Below are positions 36,960 to 45,607 of a stretch of DNA of 64,000 nt, one piece after another. Source of the stretch: CAYNRG01 sp964399545 (GTDB taxonomy: Bacteria; Bacillota_I; Bacilli_A; Erysipelotrichales; Erysipelotrichaceae); the NCBI GenBank assembly GCA_964399545.1, contig CAYNRG010000001.1:1-64000 (forward strand). Direction: 5' to 3'. Under the pieces are notes generated by a model. It saw only the letters and a program-made list of their open reading frames with translations, did no database searches and had not been told where the DNA came from. A program made the position numbers and the translations under genes. Numbering within the stretch: position 1 is the stretch's first letter; every line of letters begins with the position of its first letter.

Positions 36960-36985
36960 ATAAGATAGATATCTTATGTTATAAT
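36960..36985 (+). promoter_or_regulatory. Operator-promoter of the Crp/Fnr gene
   Basis: An inverted repeat ATAAGATA-GA-TATCTTAT (36960-36977) lies directly before a TATAAT -10 box (36980-36985), filling the -35 to -10 space. A protein bound there would block RNA polymerase. Autoregulation by the adjacent Crp/Fnr protein is possible, although the sequence is not a classic Crp site. Confidence 0.5.
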
Positions 36986-37012
36986 GATTTAAAATAGGAA
37001 AGGGTGAAGTAG

Positions 37013-37663
37013 ATGGAAGTAAAACAATTACGACAAAATAATCTATTTTCCAATTTAACCGAAGCGGAGTTTAACCATGTTTTAGACAAAAGTGAATATA
37101 GAAAAGTTCAAGCAAAAGAAATTATTTCAAAACCAGGAGATAAAATGACAAAAATCTATATTTTGGTAGAAGGAAAAGTAGAAGTATATAGTTATGACTT
37201 GAGTGGAAATAAGAAGATGGTTACGATCTTTGAAGAGGGAGAAATGTTTGGAGAGTCAGTGGCATTAGGAATAGAGAAGATTAGTCCATTTTTCATTGAA
37301 ACCATTACTGCAACCACATTGTTATCATTATGTTATCAAGAAGTAGAAAAAGAAAGGTTTCCTTATCAGTTAATTAAAAATCTTTTGAAAATTGTGGCTA
37401 CTAAAAATCAATTTTTAACGCATAAAATTGAATGCTTGAATAAAGGAACAATTGAAGAAAGAGTCTATGAGGTTTTGCACTATTACCATGTTCGACAAAA
37501 AAGTTATCAAATCAAGTTACCTTATAGTAAGACACAACTTGCAGAATATTTATGTGTTAATCGAAGTGCACTTTCAAGAGAAATGGCAAAGATGGAAAAT
37601 CAAGGAATTTTTAAGAGTGATAAAAGAGAGTATTTTTTAAATCCGGAGTATTTTAAATCGTAA
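37013..37663 (+). CDS. Crp/Fnr family transcriptional regulator
   Basis: A 216-residue regulator. An N-terminal cyclic-nucleotide-binding-like barrel (about 1-120, with ILVEGKVEVYSYDLSGNKKMV and EGEMFGESVAL) is followed by a C-terminal helix-turn-helix (SKTQLAEYLCVNRSALSREMAKM). No N-terminal cysteine cluster of Fnr type is present. The ligand is unknown. It may control the neighbouring nitroreductase and other genes; a TGTGA-N4-TCACA palindrome at 12289 is one candidate site. Confidence 0.85.
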   Translation: MEVKQLRQNNLFSNLTEAEFNHVLDKSEYRKVQAKEIISKPGDKMTKIYILVEGKVEVYSYDLSGNKKMVTIFEEGEMFGESVALGIEKISPFFIETITATTLLSLCYQEVEKERFPYQLIKNLLKIVATKNQFLTHKIECLNKGTIEERVYEVLHYYHVRQKSYQIKLPYSKTQLAEYLCVNRSALSREMAKMENQGIFKSDKREYFLNPEYFKS

Positions 37664-37704
37664 ATTGATCTAATATTGGTATAATGAGATGGAGGTAAAC
37701 AATT

Positions 37705-38433
37705 ATGAAAGATTTAGAAGCTATTAGAAGAAGGGTATCTAGAAGAACCTATCGCAATGAACTATTAAGCGAACAAGATAAAGAGGCATTGTTATCTTAT
37801 GTAACAGATTGTAATCAGGAATCTGGGCTATCTTTTTTATGGGTTGAGGATGGCAAAGAAGCTTTTCAAGGTCTCAATGGTTATGGCATGTTTAAAGGAG
37901 TAAGAAGCTTGATTGTCTTTAAGGCAAAGAAAGGGATTCCTCACTTGCAAGAGAAGGTAGGATACTATGGAGAAAAGATAGTTTTAGAGGCAACTAAAAT
38001 GGGACTTGGAACATGTTGGGTTGCAGGAACATACAATTCTATTCCGACATGGTCAAGTGATGATGAAGAAGTTGTATGTGTTGTACCAGTAGGTTATGTG
38101 GAAGAAGAGAAATCAATGAAAGAGAAGTTAATTTCTAAAGCCTCTCATTTAAAGAAAAAGGGTCTCATGGATATCGGAAGTTTTGATGAATCGAAATCTT
38201 GGTTTATAGAAGGGTTAAATGCAGTAAAACAAGCGCCGTCGGCCTTAAACAAACAACCTGTTCGATTTGAATTAAAAGACAATCAAGTGACAGTTTTCTT
38301 AGAAAAAGAAAACAAATATTCATGGGTTGACTTGGGGATTGCAAAATATCATTTTGAAGTAGCAACAGGACTTAAAATTCCTTTTGGAAATCCTGTGAGT
38401 ATTCGTGGAAAAGGAGATAAGAGTGATGAGTAA
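37705..38433 (+). CDS. Nitroreductase-like flavoprotein
   Basis: A 242-residue protein of the nitroreductase fold. The N-terminus has IRRRVSRRTYRNE, the usual FMN-phosphate-binding arginines, and EATKMGLGTCWVAGTYN follows in the middle. The C-terminal part (APSALNKQPVRFEL, GIAKYHFEV) matches the putative TM-nitroreductase type. The electron acceptor is unknown. It overlaps the patatin gene by eight bases. Confidence 0.8.
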   Translation: MKDLEAIRRRVSRRTYRNELLSEQDKEALLSYVTDCNQESGLSFLWVEDGKEAFQGLNGYGMFKGVRSLIVFKAKKGIPHLQEKVGYYGEKIVLEATKMGLGTCWVAGTYNSIPTWSSDDEEVVCVVPVGYVEEEKSMKEKLISKASHLKKKGLMDIGSFDESKSWFIEGLNAVKQAPSALNKQPVRFELKDNQVTVFLEKENKYSWVDLGIAKYHFEVATGLKIPFGNPVSIRGKGDKSDE

Positions 38434-39286
38434 GACAGGTTTAGTTTTAGAAGGCGGTGGAATGAGAGGCGTTTTCACTGCAGGGGTGTTGGATTGTTTT
38501 TTAGATGAAGGAATTGATTTTGATGAAGTAATTGGTGTTTCAGCAGGAGCTTGTCATGCTTGTAGTTATGTTTCAAAGCAAAGAGGAAGAGCAAGGGATA
38601 CTAATCTAAATTATTTAAAAGATCGTCGTTATTGTAGTCTGTATAGTTGGCTGACCACAGGAGATCTTTTTGGAGCAGAATTTATATATGGAACACTTCC
38701 AAATGAACTTCATCCCTTTGATCATGAAACGTTTAGTGCAAGTGATACAAAATTGACAGCGGTGATTACTGATGTCGAAACAGGAGAGCCTCTCTATTAT
38801 CATTTACAGGATATGAAAAAAGACATGCAAGCTTTAAGAGCGTCTGCCTCTTTACCACTTGCTGCAAAGCCGGTGGAAATTAATGGAAGAAAATATTTAG
38901 ATGGAGGACTTTCTGATTCTGTTCCAGTTGTAAGGTTGCAACAGGAAGGGTGCGATAAAACGGTAGTTATTCTAACTCAAGTAAGAGGATACAGAAAAGA
39001 GGAAAGCAAGGCAAATAAAGTAATTGGCTTTCTTTGTCGTAAATACCCAGCGATCAATCGAAATTTACTTCAACGACATCTAAACTATAATAAGACTATG
39101 GATTATATTGATGAAGAGGAGAAGAAGGGAAATCTATTTGTGATTAGTCCCAAAGAAGCGATGGTCGTTAAAAGAATTGAAAAAGATCGTGATAAGTTAG
39201 AGATTCTTTATCATCAAGGGTATCAATGTGCTCAAAGTTATTTACAAGAAATGAAAGAATTTATTAAAAAAGAAAACCAAGAGTAG
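38426..39286 (+). CDS. Patatin-like phospholipase
   Basis: A 286-residue patatin family hydrolase. It has the oxyanion-hole GGGMRG (10-15), nucleophile S39 in GVSAG and the dyad aspartate D159 in LDGGLSD. It probably acts on lipid acyl esters in the cytosol. ATG 38426 gives the canonical N-terminus, and a longer frame from 38405 adds seven unlikely residues. It ends within a bidirectional terminator. Confidence 0.88.
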   Translation: MSKTGLVLEGGGMRGVFTAGVLDCFLDEGIDFDEVIGVSAGACHACSYVSKQRGRARDTNLNYLKDRRYCSLYSWLTTGDLFGAEFIYGTLPNELHPFDHETFSASDTKLTAVITDVETGEPLYYHLQDMKKDMQALRASASLPLAAKPVEINGRKYLDGGLSDSVPVVRLQQEGCDKTVVILTQVRGYRKEESKANKVIGFLCRKYPAINRNLLQRHLNYNKTMDYIDEEEKKGNLFVISPKEAMVVKRIEKDRDKLEILYHQGYQCAQSYLQEMKEFIKKENQE

Positions 39287-39306
39287 TTATTTTCACTCTT
39301 GGTTTT
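39273..39306. terminator. Bidirectional terminator
   Basis: AAAACCAAGAGT (39273-39284) and ACTCTTGGTTTT (39295-39306) form a perfect 12-bp stem. T-rich arms on both strands terminate the convergent patatin and PHP genes. Confidence 0.8.
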
Positions 39307-40096
39307 TATATGGATTAACAAGGGGAACATCAAAGAGGTAGTGAAGCTTAAATTCTTTGTATTCTTCCATGAGCTCATCAATGGACTGCTGCATGGTCTT
39401 AAAAAATTGGGGATTATGACAATCTAGGCCAAAGACACATTGAATTTGATGCTTGGCATAAAAGGGCATAGCTTTTCGATGAGGATATGCGTAAGATTTA
39501 CCATCACTGAAAGCATAATGGCCATAAGATTTTCCTTTTAAGTTTAATTCTAAGGGAAAGTTATGTTGAGCAGCACAAGCACAAATTTTATCAATGGTTT
39601 CATCACATACTGAAGACCATTCTGTTCGGGCAAGCATAAAGTATTCAGGATGAGCTAGGTAGGTAAATAAGCCGGATTGGATTCCCTTGCAAACATGCTC
39701 ACCATAGAGTTTTACTAAAGAGTCTGATGCGGAGTAAGAATAATCTGTTCCATTTAAGCTAGCATAGTGTTGACCTAAAATAAGATAGTCTACCTTATGA
39801 GAGAGAAGATCAACATAGTAATCATGATATTCTTCAAAGTACTCACATTCAAAACCGATTTTAATATCAATTTGATCTTTATATTTTTCTTTTAAAGCAG
39901 CAATCGAGAAGAGATAGTCATCAAATAGCTCAAAAGGAACTCTTTCCCCTGATCTAAGACAAGACTCAAACGGAACATGATCACTAAATCCTAAAGTTGT
40001 AATTCCTGCTTTTATGGCAGCTAAAACATATTCCTCGTCAGTGCCAACCGCATGGCCACAACGAGTTGTATGAGTATGTAGATTAAAATTTTGCAT
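39293..40096 (-). CDS. PHP-domain phosphatase, HisJ-like
   Basis: A 267-residue PHP family phosphoesterase like histidinol-phosphatase HisJ. Metal-binding residues include H7 and H9 (LHTHT), H16 (RCGHA), FSDHVPF, ECEYFEE, and the late DCH in FGLDCHNPQ. No other his genes are nearby, so the true substrate may differ. ATG 40096 follows GGAGGG; an in-frame GTG at 40108 is too close to that site. Confidence 0.78.
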   Translation of the reverse strand: MQNFNLHTHTTRCGHAVGTDEEYVLAAIKAGITTLGFSDHVPFESCLRSGERVPFELFDDYLFSIAALKEKYKDQIDIKIGFECEYFEEYHDYYVDLLSHKVDYLILGQHYASLNGTDYSYSASDSLVKLYGEHVCKGIQSGLFTYLAHPEYFMLARTEWSSVCDETIDKICACAAQHNFPLELNLKGKSYGHYAFSDGKSYAYPHRKAMPFYAKHQIQCVFGLDCHNPQFFKTMQQSIDELMEEYKEFKLHYLFDVPLVNPYKNQE

Positions 40097-40173
40097 AATA
40101 CCCTCCACTAATATCTTAGTTTAACGCTAAACACCAAGGGTGTCAAGAAAGCATACCGTCAATAAAAAGGACG

Positions 40174-40953
40174 TCATCGATTACTGTAATGAGAAATAAC
40201 AAAGTGAATAGTTGTGGATAAGGAAGAGATATTTTTTAACTTTTCTTTATCCGAAGATGAGGTTTTATAGTAATAGGGTGTCATCTTGAATAAATTTTGA
40301 ATATCTTCGTTAGAAGAAAGGGAGATGATTTCTTTAACGATGGAAGTCTTCTGTAATTTTAAATCAATCTCTAATTCCGCTTTAGGGTTACGATAGGGAC
40401 AATCATAAACAGCTTCTTTCAATTCGAAAAGATGATCTTCACCAACAGAAACGACAAAGAGATGACCATTTTTTTTAAGCACTCGCTGGATTTCTTCTGA
40501 AGCTAAGGGTGCAAAAAGAACGGTAATACAATCGACACTATTAGAACTTAGTGGAAGATTAAAAATTGAAGAGATACAATATTGATTTTTTTTATCTTGC
40601 TTGCTTGCATAGAGAATAGCCTCTTTGGATAAATCAACACCTAGAATATCCGGACAAGGGAAGTCTTTAGTGTAGTATCCTTCTCCGCAAGCACAATCGA
40701 CAAGTGTTTGGGGTTGGCATTCTTTAATTAATTGATTTAGCTTTTCTTTCAGCGGAAGATAGAACCCTTTGGATAAAAAAGAGGTTCGGGCTTCGATCAT
40801 TATTTTATCATCCCCAGAAGTTTTCTTTGACTGTTTAATATGTAAGTTAAGGTATCCACTTTTGGATAAATCAAAACTATGATTTAAGGCACAAAGATAG
40901 GATTTTTCTTTCAAAGTAAGCTCTTGTTGGCAAATTGGACAAAGTAATTTCAT
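40174..40953 (-). CDS. rlmA: 23S rRNA guanine-N1 methyltransferase RlmA
   Basis: A 259-residue SAM-dependent methyltransferase. The N-terminal zinc site has C5, C8, C21 and H25 (LCPICQQ, LCALNHSFD), followed by SKSGYLNL, which is typical of RlmA/RrmA. SAM-binding motif I is VDCACGEGYYT, and VLFAPLASEEIQRVLKKNG follows. It methylates G745 or G748 of 23S rRNA in relatives. It is divergent from the cyclophilin gene. Confidence 0.85.
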   Translation of the reverse strand: MKLLCPICQQELTLKEKSYLCALNHSFDLSKSGYLNLHIKQSKKTSGDDKIMIEARTSFLSKGFYLPLKEKLNQLIKECQPQTLVDCACGEGYYTKDFPCPDILGVDLSKEAILYASKQDKKNQYCISSIFNLPLSSNSVDCITVLFAPLASEEIQRVLKKNGHLFVVSVGEDHLFELKEAVYDCPYRNPKAELEIDLKLQKTSIVKEIISLSSNEDIQNLFKMTPYYYKTSSSDKEKLKNISSLSTTIHFVISHYSNR

Positions 40954-41039
40954 AAAAAAAACCTCATTTCTTTATTATTGTAGCATAAGATATAGAATTC
41001 AGGGCTAAAAACAAGTATAATACTATCGAGGTGAATAAA

Positions 41040-41480
41040 ATGAAAATTATTAAAGGTCAATTTGTATTAGAGAATGGCGCAGTTCTTCCGTTTGAGTTAT
41101 ATCCGGAAGAAGCACCAAAAACTGTAGAAAACTTTGTAAAGTTGATTAAGGAAGGATACTATAATGGAAAGACGTTTCATCGCGTGATTCCAGGATTTGT
41201 ATCTCAAGGAGGATGTCCTAATGGAACAGGGACAGGGGACTTAGGTTATTGCATTCCATGTGAGACAGCGAAAAACCCACATCAGCACAAGCCAGGGTCA
41301 TTATCGATGGCCCATCGTGGAAAAGATACAGGATGTTGTCAATTCTTTATTGTCCACCAAGATCAGCCCCACTTAGATGGTGTTCATACGGTGTTTGGAC
41401 AAGTTACAGAAAATCTTGGAGCAGTGCGTAATATGCAAAATGGCGACAAGATGATAGAAGTAGAAATTACTGAAGAATAA
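41040..41480 (+). CDS. Cyclophilin-type peptidyl-prolyl isomerase
   Basis: A 146-residue cytosolic cyclophilin. The active-site segment GKTFHRVIPGFVSQGG holds the catalytic arginine, and MAHRGKDTGCCQFFI and HLDGVHTVFG follow. No signal peptide is present. ATG 41040 has GAGGTG upstream; GTG 41031 is part of that site. It catalyses proline isomerisation in protein folding. The next gene starts four bases later. Confidence 0.9.
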   Translation: MKIIKGQFVLENGAVLPFELYPEEAPKTVENFVKLIKEGYYNGKTFHRVIPGFVSQGGCPNGTGTGDLGYCIPCETAKNPHQHKPGSLSMAHRGKDTGCCQFFIVHQDQPHLDGVHTVFGQVTENLGAVRNMQNGDKMIEVEITEE

Positions 41481-41484
41481 CCAG

Positions 41485-42339
41485 ATGAAAAAGATACAGA
41501 CATATGGAATTATTATTTTTGCTTCCTTTCTTTTTGCGTTATCTTTAAATGTCTTTATTGTTCCACATGGATTATATAATGGAGGCTTTGTTGGGATTGC
41601 CCAAATTATTAATACCCTTTTAGAGAAGCAAGGATTTGGAATTACAATTAACCTAGTTTCTTTAATTAATTTACTGCTAAATATTCCACTTTTCATTATG
41701 AGCTATCGAACATTAAGTAAGAAATTTTTCCTTGGCTCAGTGATATCGGTTGCGACATTAACCCTATTTATAGCAATTATTCCGATTAGCCAAGAACCAT
41801 TAATTAAAGAGCGATTGGCTTCTTGTATTATTGGGGGAATTTTAACAGGAGCTGGAGTTGGGCTAACGTTGACAAATGGAGCTAGTGGTGGCGGATTAGA
41901 CATTATTGGTGTGTATGCAGCAATGAAGTTTAAAAAACTTAGTGTAGGTCAGCTACAATTAGCAGTTAATGCAATTATTTATACTATCTGTGCTCTATTG
42001 TTCGATTTGGAAATAGCGATATATTCTATTATCTATCAATTTATTTTGTCATTTGTAGTGGATAAGATGTATTTCCAAAATATTGAAATTAGTGCAATGA
42101 TTTTTACAAAAAATTCTGAAATTAAGAGATTGATTATTGAAGAACTAGAAAGAGGTGTAACCTATTGGCGTGGACTGGGTGGGTATACTCATCAAGAAAC
42201 AGAAGTGCTAGTAACGGTTATTAGTAAGTATGAAGTTCATCGGTTAAAAAGAATTTTAAGGGAAAATGATCCAAATGCATTTATGATTGTTTCGGATAAC
42301 TTACAGATTCATGGTAGTTATCAAAAACGATTAGTATAA
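41485..42339 (+). CDS. YitT family membrane protein
   Basis: A 284-residue protein with five to six helices in the first 190 residues (NGASGGGLDIIGVY, typical YitT) and a C-terminal soluble DUF2179 domain (EISAMIFTKN, RGVTYWRGLGGYT). Function is unknown. It is probably co-transcribed with the cyclophilin gene and ends at a terminator. Confidence 0.85.
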   Translation: MKKIQTYGIIIFASFLFALSLNVFIVPHGLYNGGFVGIAQIINTLLEKQGFGITINLVSLINLLLNIPLFIMSYRTLSKKFFLGSVISVATLTLFIAIIPISQEPLIKERLASCIIGGILTGAGVGLTLTNGASGGGLDIIGVYAAMKFKKLSVGQLQLAVNAIIYTICALLFDLEIAIYSIIYQFILSFVVDKMYFQNIEISAMIFTKNSEIKRLIIEELERGVTYWRGLGGYTHQETEVLVTVISKYEVHRLKRILRENDPNAFMIVSDNLQIHGSYQKRLV

Positions 42340-42368
42340 AAGGGGTTTGATGAGAAACTCCTTTTTTT
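42338..42368 (+). terminator. Terminator of the cyclophilin-yitT unit
   Basis: AAAAGGGGTTT and AAACTCCTTTTTTT form a stem with one G-T pair, overlapping the yitT stop codon. Confidence 0.75.
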
Positions 42369-42374
42369 GTGAGT

Positions 42375-42411
42375 AAAAAAAGAGACTCCAATAATTGAAA
42401 TCTCTTTTTTA
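42375..42411 (-). terminator. Terminator of mgtE
   Basis: AAAAAAGAGA and TCTCTTTTTT pair around a 15-nt loop just beyond the mgtE stop. The minus-strand T-run marks it as the mgtE terminator. Confidence 0.7.
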
Positions 42412-42418
42412 TTTGGAC

Positions 42419-43762
42419 TTAAATTAATTTTTCTAGGAAAACAGTAGCTAATCCTAAAAAGACAAAGAATCCTAAAACATCAGTTGCTGTAGTTACAAAG
42501 ACACTTGAAGCTAAAGCTGGATCGATGTTTAGTTTTTTAAGCATAAGGGGAACTGTAAATCCAGCTGCGGTTGCAATAAATAAATTGGAGATTAAAGCGG
42601 CCCCTGCGACAAATCCTAAAAAAGGATTTCCAAAAAAGAAAGTACAGCCAATAGCAATTAAGGTTCCAAGGAAGAGTCCACTACATAGTCCAACACCAAT
42701 TTCTTTAAAGAAGACTTTTCGAGCATTTTCTCCAGTCAATTCACCAAGAGCAATCCCTCGAACTACAATAGTTAAAGACTGGGTTCCTGCATTTCCCCCC
42801 ATTCCAGCTATAATTGGGTTAATCGCGGCAAGGGCAACAACGGCTTCGATGGTAGGTGAGAAAAAGGCAACAACAGAAGCTGCAATCATTGCAGTAAAGA
42901 GATTGATCGTCAGCCATGGAAGACGAGATTTCAATGACTCAAGTAAAGGACCATCAATTTCTTCTTCTTCATTTAATCCAGCCATACGGTGAATATCTTC
43001 GGTCGCTTCTTCTTTAATAATATCTACAACATCATCGATGGTTATGATTCCTTTGATGATATTGTTATCATCGACAACAGGAATCATGACATAGTCATAC
43101 TTGTCTAAAATATGAGCAACCACTTCTTGGTCATCCAATACATGGACGCTTTGAACATTAGGATTTGTAATTTCAGAAATTTGTTCTTCAAAAGGAGATG
43201 AAATTAAATCTCGCAAAGAAACTACTCCTTTTAGGTGTCCGGGGTTATCAATGACATAGAGGTAGTAGGCCATTTCGGCATCTTGAGCTTCTTTTTGAAG
43301 GTATTTAAAGGTGTCGATGACTGTTTTATTTTCACGAATACTGATGAATTCGGTTGCCATAATTCCCCCTGCGGTATCTGGAGGATAAGCAAGCAATTCT
43401 GAAACTTCTTGAGCAGATTCTAAAGACATCTTACTTAGAATGTCTCTACTTTCGTGTTCATCTAAAGATTGGACAAAGTCAGCAATTTCATCTGAACTCA
43501 TTTCTTCTAGGATTTCTCTTTGTTTACGAATAGAGAATTTGGATAGAAGTTCATAAATTTCTTCATCTTCTTCTTCATCGAGTAAGCTTGCAATCACTTC
43601 TTTTGGAAGACGATTTAAAATGTGAAAAGAGTGTTCTTCATATTCGTGGATGATTTCTAATAGGTCGACAGGGTGAATGTACTCAATCATATCATAAAAA
43701 TCATTCTCAGAGGAATGCAAAAGAAAATCTTTTAATTGTTCTTGTGAAAAATTAATTTCCAT
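42419..43762 (-). CDS. mgtE: Magnesium transporter MgtE
   Basis: A 447-residue Mg2+ channel with an acidic N-terminal domain (about 1-130), two CBS domains (MATEFISIRENKTV; ISEITNPNVQSV) and five C-terminal membrane helices. The pore motif GNAGTQSLTIVVRGIALGEL is intact. Length matches the family. Mg2+ bound between N and CBS domains closes the channel. The start follows AAAAAAGGAG. The 115-nt leader is structured and probably regulatory. Confidence 0.93.
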   Translation of the reverse strand: MEINFSQEQLKDFLLHSSENDFYDMIEYIHPVDLLEIIHEYEEHSFHILNRLPKEVIASLLDEEEDEEIYELLSKFSIRKQREILEEMSSDEIADFVQSLDEHESRDILSKMSLESAQEVSELLAYPPDTAGGIMATEFISIRENKTVIDTFKYLQKEAQDAEMAYYLYVIDNPGHLKGVVSLRDLISSPFEEQISEITNPNVQSVHVLDDQEVVAHILDKYDYVMIPVVDDNNIIKGIITIDDVVDIIKEEATEDIHRMAGLNEEEEIDGPLLESLKSRLPWLTINLFTAMIAASVVAFFSPTIEAVVALAAINPIIAGMGGNAGTQSLTIVVRGIALGELTGENARKVFFKEIGVGLCSGLFLGTLIAIGCTFFFGNPFLGFVAGAALISNLFIATAAGFTVPLMLKKLNIDPALASSVFVTTATDVLGFFVFLGLATVFLEKLI

Positions 43763-43889
43763 GGTTAGGTTCTCCTTTTTTTATAAAGGGAAGCCTATCA
43801 GAGTGATAGTGGTTCCCGATGAATTCATTAAATCTTTACAAGTATCTGGGTCCACAGCCTATCACTCCTTTCTTACTTTCTTTATTATA
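43763..43889 (-). promoter_or_regulatory. mgtE promoter and structured leader (riboswitch candidate)
   Basis: On the minus strand a -10 TATAAT lies at 43889-43884. The leader contains AGTGATAG, then a region with an ATGAATTCAT hairpin, then CTATCACT, then TGATAG. CTATCA can pair with either AGTGATAG or the downstream TGATAG, so two structures exclude each other. The second lies in a hairpin closed by GGGAACC/GGCTTCCC right before the ribosome binding site. Mg2+ sensing is likely from context, but the sequence does not match my recollection of the M-box (ykoK) consensus. Confidence 0.45.
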
Positions 43890-43913
43890 CGCCAACAACA
43901 GGATAAAATATAG

Positions 43914-43940
43914 AAAAAAAGATGAATTTTACATCTTTTT
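43914..43940 (-). terminator. Terminator of the tgt-queA-queH operon
   Basis: On the minus strand AAAAGATG and CATCTTTTTTT form a stem overlapping the last codons of queH, followed by a T-run. Confidence 0.65.
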
Positions 43941-44585
43941 CTTTAAAAATTCTTCATAAGAGAATTGACAGCCACAATATTGCTGGCGATACAATTGATT
44001 TTCTTTTGATAATTGACTAGCTAGTTGTTGCCCACCATTTTTTTTGAAATCAGAGTAGAAATATTGAACAGGAGAATACTCGGTTGCTAGTCGTTTCCCT
44101 AGTTGATTGAGTATTTGACTGTTTTTATGTCGTGAAATAGTCATCACGGTTGTCACATAGTCAAACTGATGTTGCTTAGCGTAAGAGAAAGTGTCTTCTA
44201 AACGCAAAGCATAGCAAAGAAAACATCGCTGGCCACCTTCTGGAACTTCTTTGAGAGGTTGTAATTTCTCTGTGAATGATTGATTGTCATAGGAAGGAAC
44301 TAGAAGGGATACAGTAGCTTGATTTTTTTTGTTAAAGGTTTGAATGTATTCTTTTAGTTCTTCTAGACGAAGGTTATATTCAGATCGTGGATAAATATTT
44401 GAATTAGCATAATAGAGTGTACAATCAAAGTGTTGACTTAACCACTGAAGTGGAAAGGCAGAACAAGGTGCACAACAAGCGTGTAAAAGCAAACGAGGTT
44501 TTGCAGAATCTTGTTGAAGCTGTTCTAAGGTTTCAAGACTTTTTTGGTAGTAATTTATTTTTTCATTGAAATTGAATTTATTCAT
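43929..44585 (-). CDS. queH: Epoxyqueuosine reductase QueH
   Basis: A 218-residue iron-sulfur enzyme that reduces epoxyqueuosine in tRNA to queuosine, the last step of the pathway. Conserved cysteines are C37, C38 and C41 (HACCAPC), then RCFLCYALRL and YCGCQF, with YSDFKKNGG near the C-terminus. ATG 44585 overlaps the end of queA; an in-frame ATG 24 bases earlier is less likely. It is the last gene of the tgt-queA-queH operon. Confidence 0.9.
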   Translation of the reverse strand: MNKFNFNEKINYYQKSLETLEQLQQDSAKPRLLLHACCAPCSAFPLQWLSQHFDCTLYYANSNIYPRSEYNLRLEELKEYIQTFNKKNQATVSLLVPSYDNQSFTEKLQPLKEVPEGGQRCFLCYALRLEDTFSYAKQHQFDYVTTVMTISRHKNSQILNQLGKRLATEYSPVQYFYSDFKKNGGQQLASQLSKENQLYRQQYCGCQFSYEEFLKKKM

Positions 44586-45606
44586 TGGTAATAAACATGC
44601 TATCCCCAAATGAGAAGAAGCGATACCTTTCTTGAATAGCTTCTTGGTAAGCTTGCATAATTAAGTCTTGAGATGCAAAGGAACTGACCATCATGACCAA
44701 TGTTGATTTTGGAAGGTGAAAGTTTGTGATAATCGCATCTACCACTGACCAAGAATAGCCAGGATAAATGAAGATATCTGTTTCTCCATGACAAGCTTTA
44801 AAGCAACCATGATCTTTAAAAATTGCTTCTAAGGTTCTTGTCGAAGTAGTTCCTACTGTAATAATTCTTCTTTTTTCTTCCCTAGCTTGATTAAGAATCG
44901 CTGCGGTTTGCTCACTCATTTCATACACTTCAGAATGCATGACATGCTCTTCAATGACTTCAGTGTCCATTGGACGGAAAGTACCAAGACCTACATGTAA
45001 GGTAATGTCTGTGACTACGACTCCTTTATCTTTGAGTTTAGAAAAAATATCATCAGTAAAGTGAAGTCCAGCAGTTGGAGCAGCTGCACTTCCTTTGACT
45101 TTGGCATAAACGGTTTGATAGCGCTCGGGGTCTTCTAATTTTTCTTGAATATAAGGGGGAAGGGGAACTTGACCTAAACGTTCAAGAACTTCAATGAAGA
45201 TTCCTTCATAGATCATTTTCATTTTCCGCAATCCTTTTTCTCCAAGACTAATACACTCAGCACGAAGTTCGCCATTATTAAAAGAAATAATGGACCCAAC
45301 TTTTACAGCTTTGGCATTCCCCACTAAGCACTCCCAAATATCACCATTTTGTTTTAAAAGAAGTAGCTGGACATGAGCGCCAGTTTCTTCTTTAGTTCCA
45401 AAGAGGCGAGCAGGGATAACTCGGGTATTATTTCTGACTAAAACATCACCAGGTTTTAAGTAATCAAGGATATCATAAAAATGACGATGCTCGAATTGAT
45501 TAGAATTTTTGTGAACAACCAGTAAACGGCTTTGCTCCCTTTTTTCTAAAGGGTGTTGAGCGATTAATTCTTTTGGAAGAGTGAAATCAAAAGCACTGGT
45601 TTTCAT
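44578..45606 (-). CDS. queA: S-adenosylmethionine:tRNA ribosyltransferase-isomerase QueA
   Basis: A 342-residue enzyme, the usual QueA length, that transfers and rearranges the ribosyl part of SAM onto preQ1 in tRNA to make epoxyqueuosine. Recognisable segments are FDFTLPKELIAQHP, NNTRVIPARLFG, TAGLHFTDD and VGLGTFRP. ATG 45606 follows AAAGGGGAT; an ATG 36 bases further upstream lies inside tgt and has no ribosome binding site. It begins one base after the tgt stop. Confidence 0.94.
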   Translation of the reverse strand: MKTSAFDFTLPKELIAQHPLEKREQSRLLVVHKNSNQFEHRHFYDILDYLKPGDVLVRNNTRVIPARLFGTKEETGAHVQLLLLKQNGDIWECLVGNAKAVKVGSIISFNNGELRAECISLGEKGLRKMKMIYEGIFIEVLERLGQVPLPPYIQEKLEDPERYQTVYAKVKGSAAAPTAGLHFTDDIFSKLKDKGVVVTDITLHVGLGTFRPMDTEVIEEHVMHSEVYEMSEQTAAILNQAREEKRRIITVGTTSTRTLEAIFKDHGCFKACHGETDIFIYPGYSWSVVDAIITNFHLPKSTLVMMVSSFASQDLIMQAYQEAIQERYRFFSFGDSMFITNE

Positions 45607-45607
45607 T

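Noticed and set aside
42525..42992. 155-residue plus-strand open frame opposite mgtE
   Set aside because: It is the antisense of well-conserved MgtE membrane and CBS coding sequence, with no ribosome binding site.
43763..43889. Classic M-box (ykoK) magnesium riboswitch upstream of mgtE
   Set aside because: The conserved blocks I expect for the M-box are not recognisable, so I call only an unclassified structured leader.
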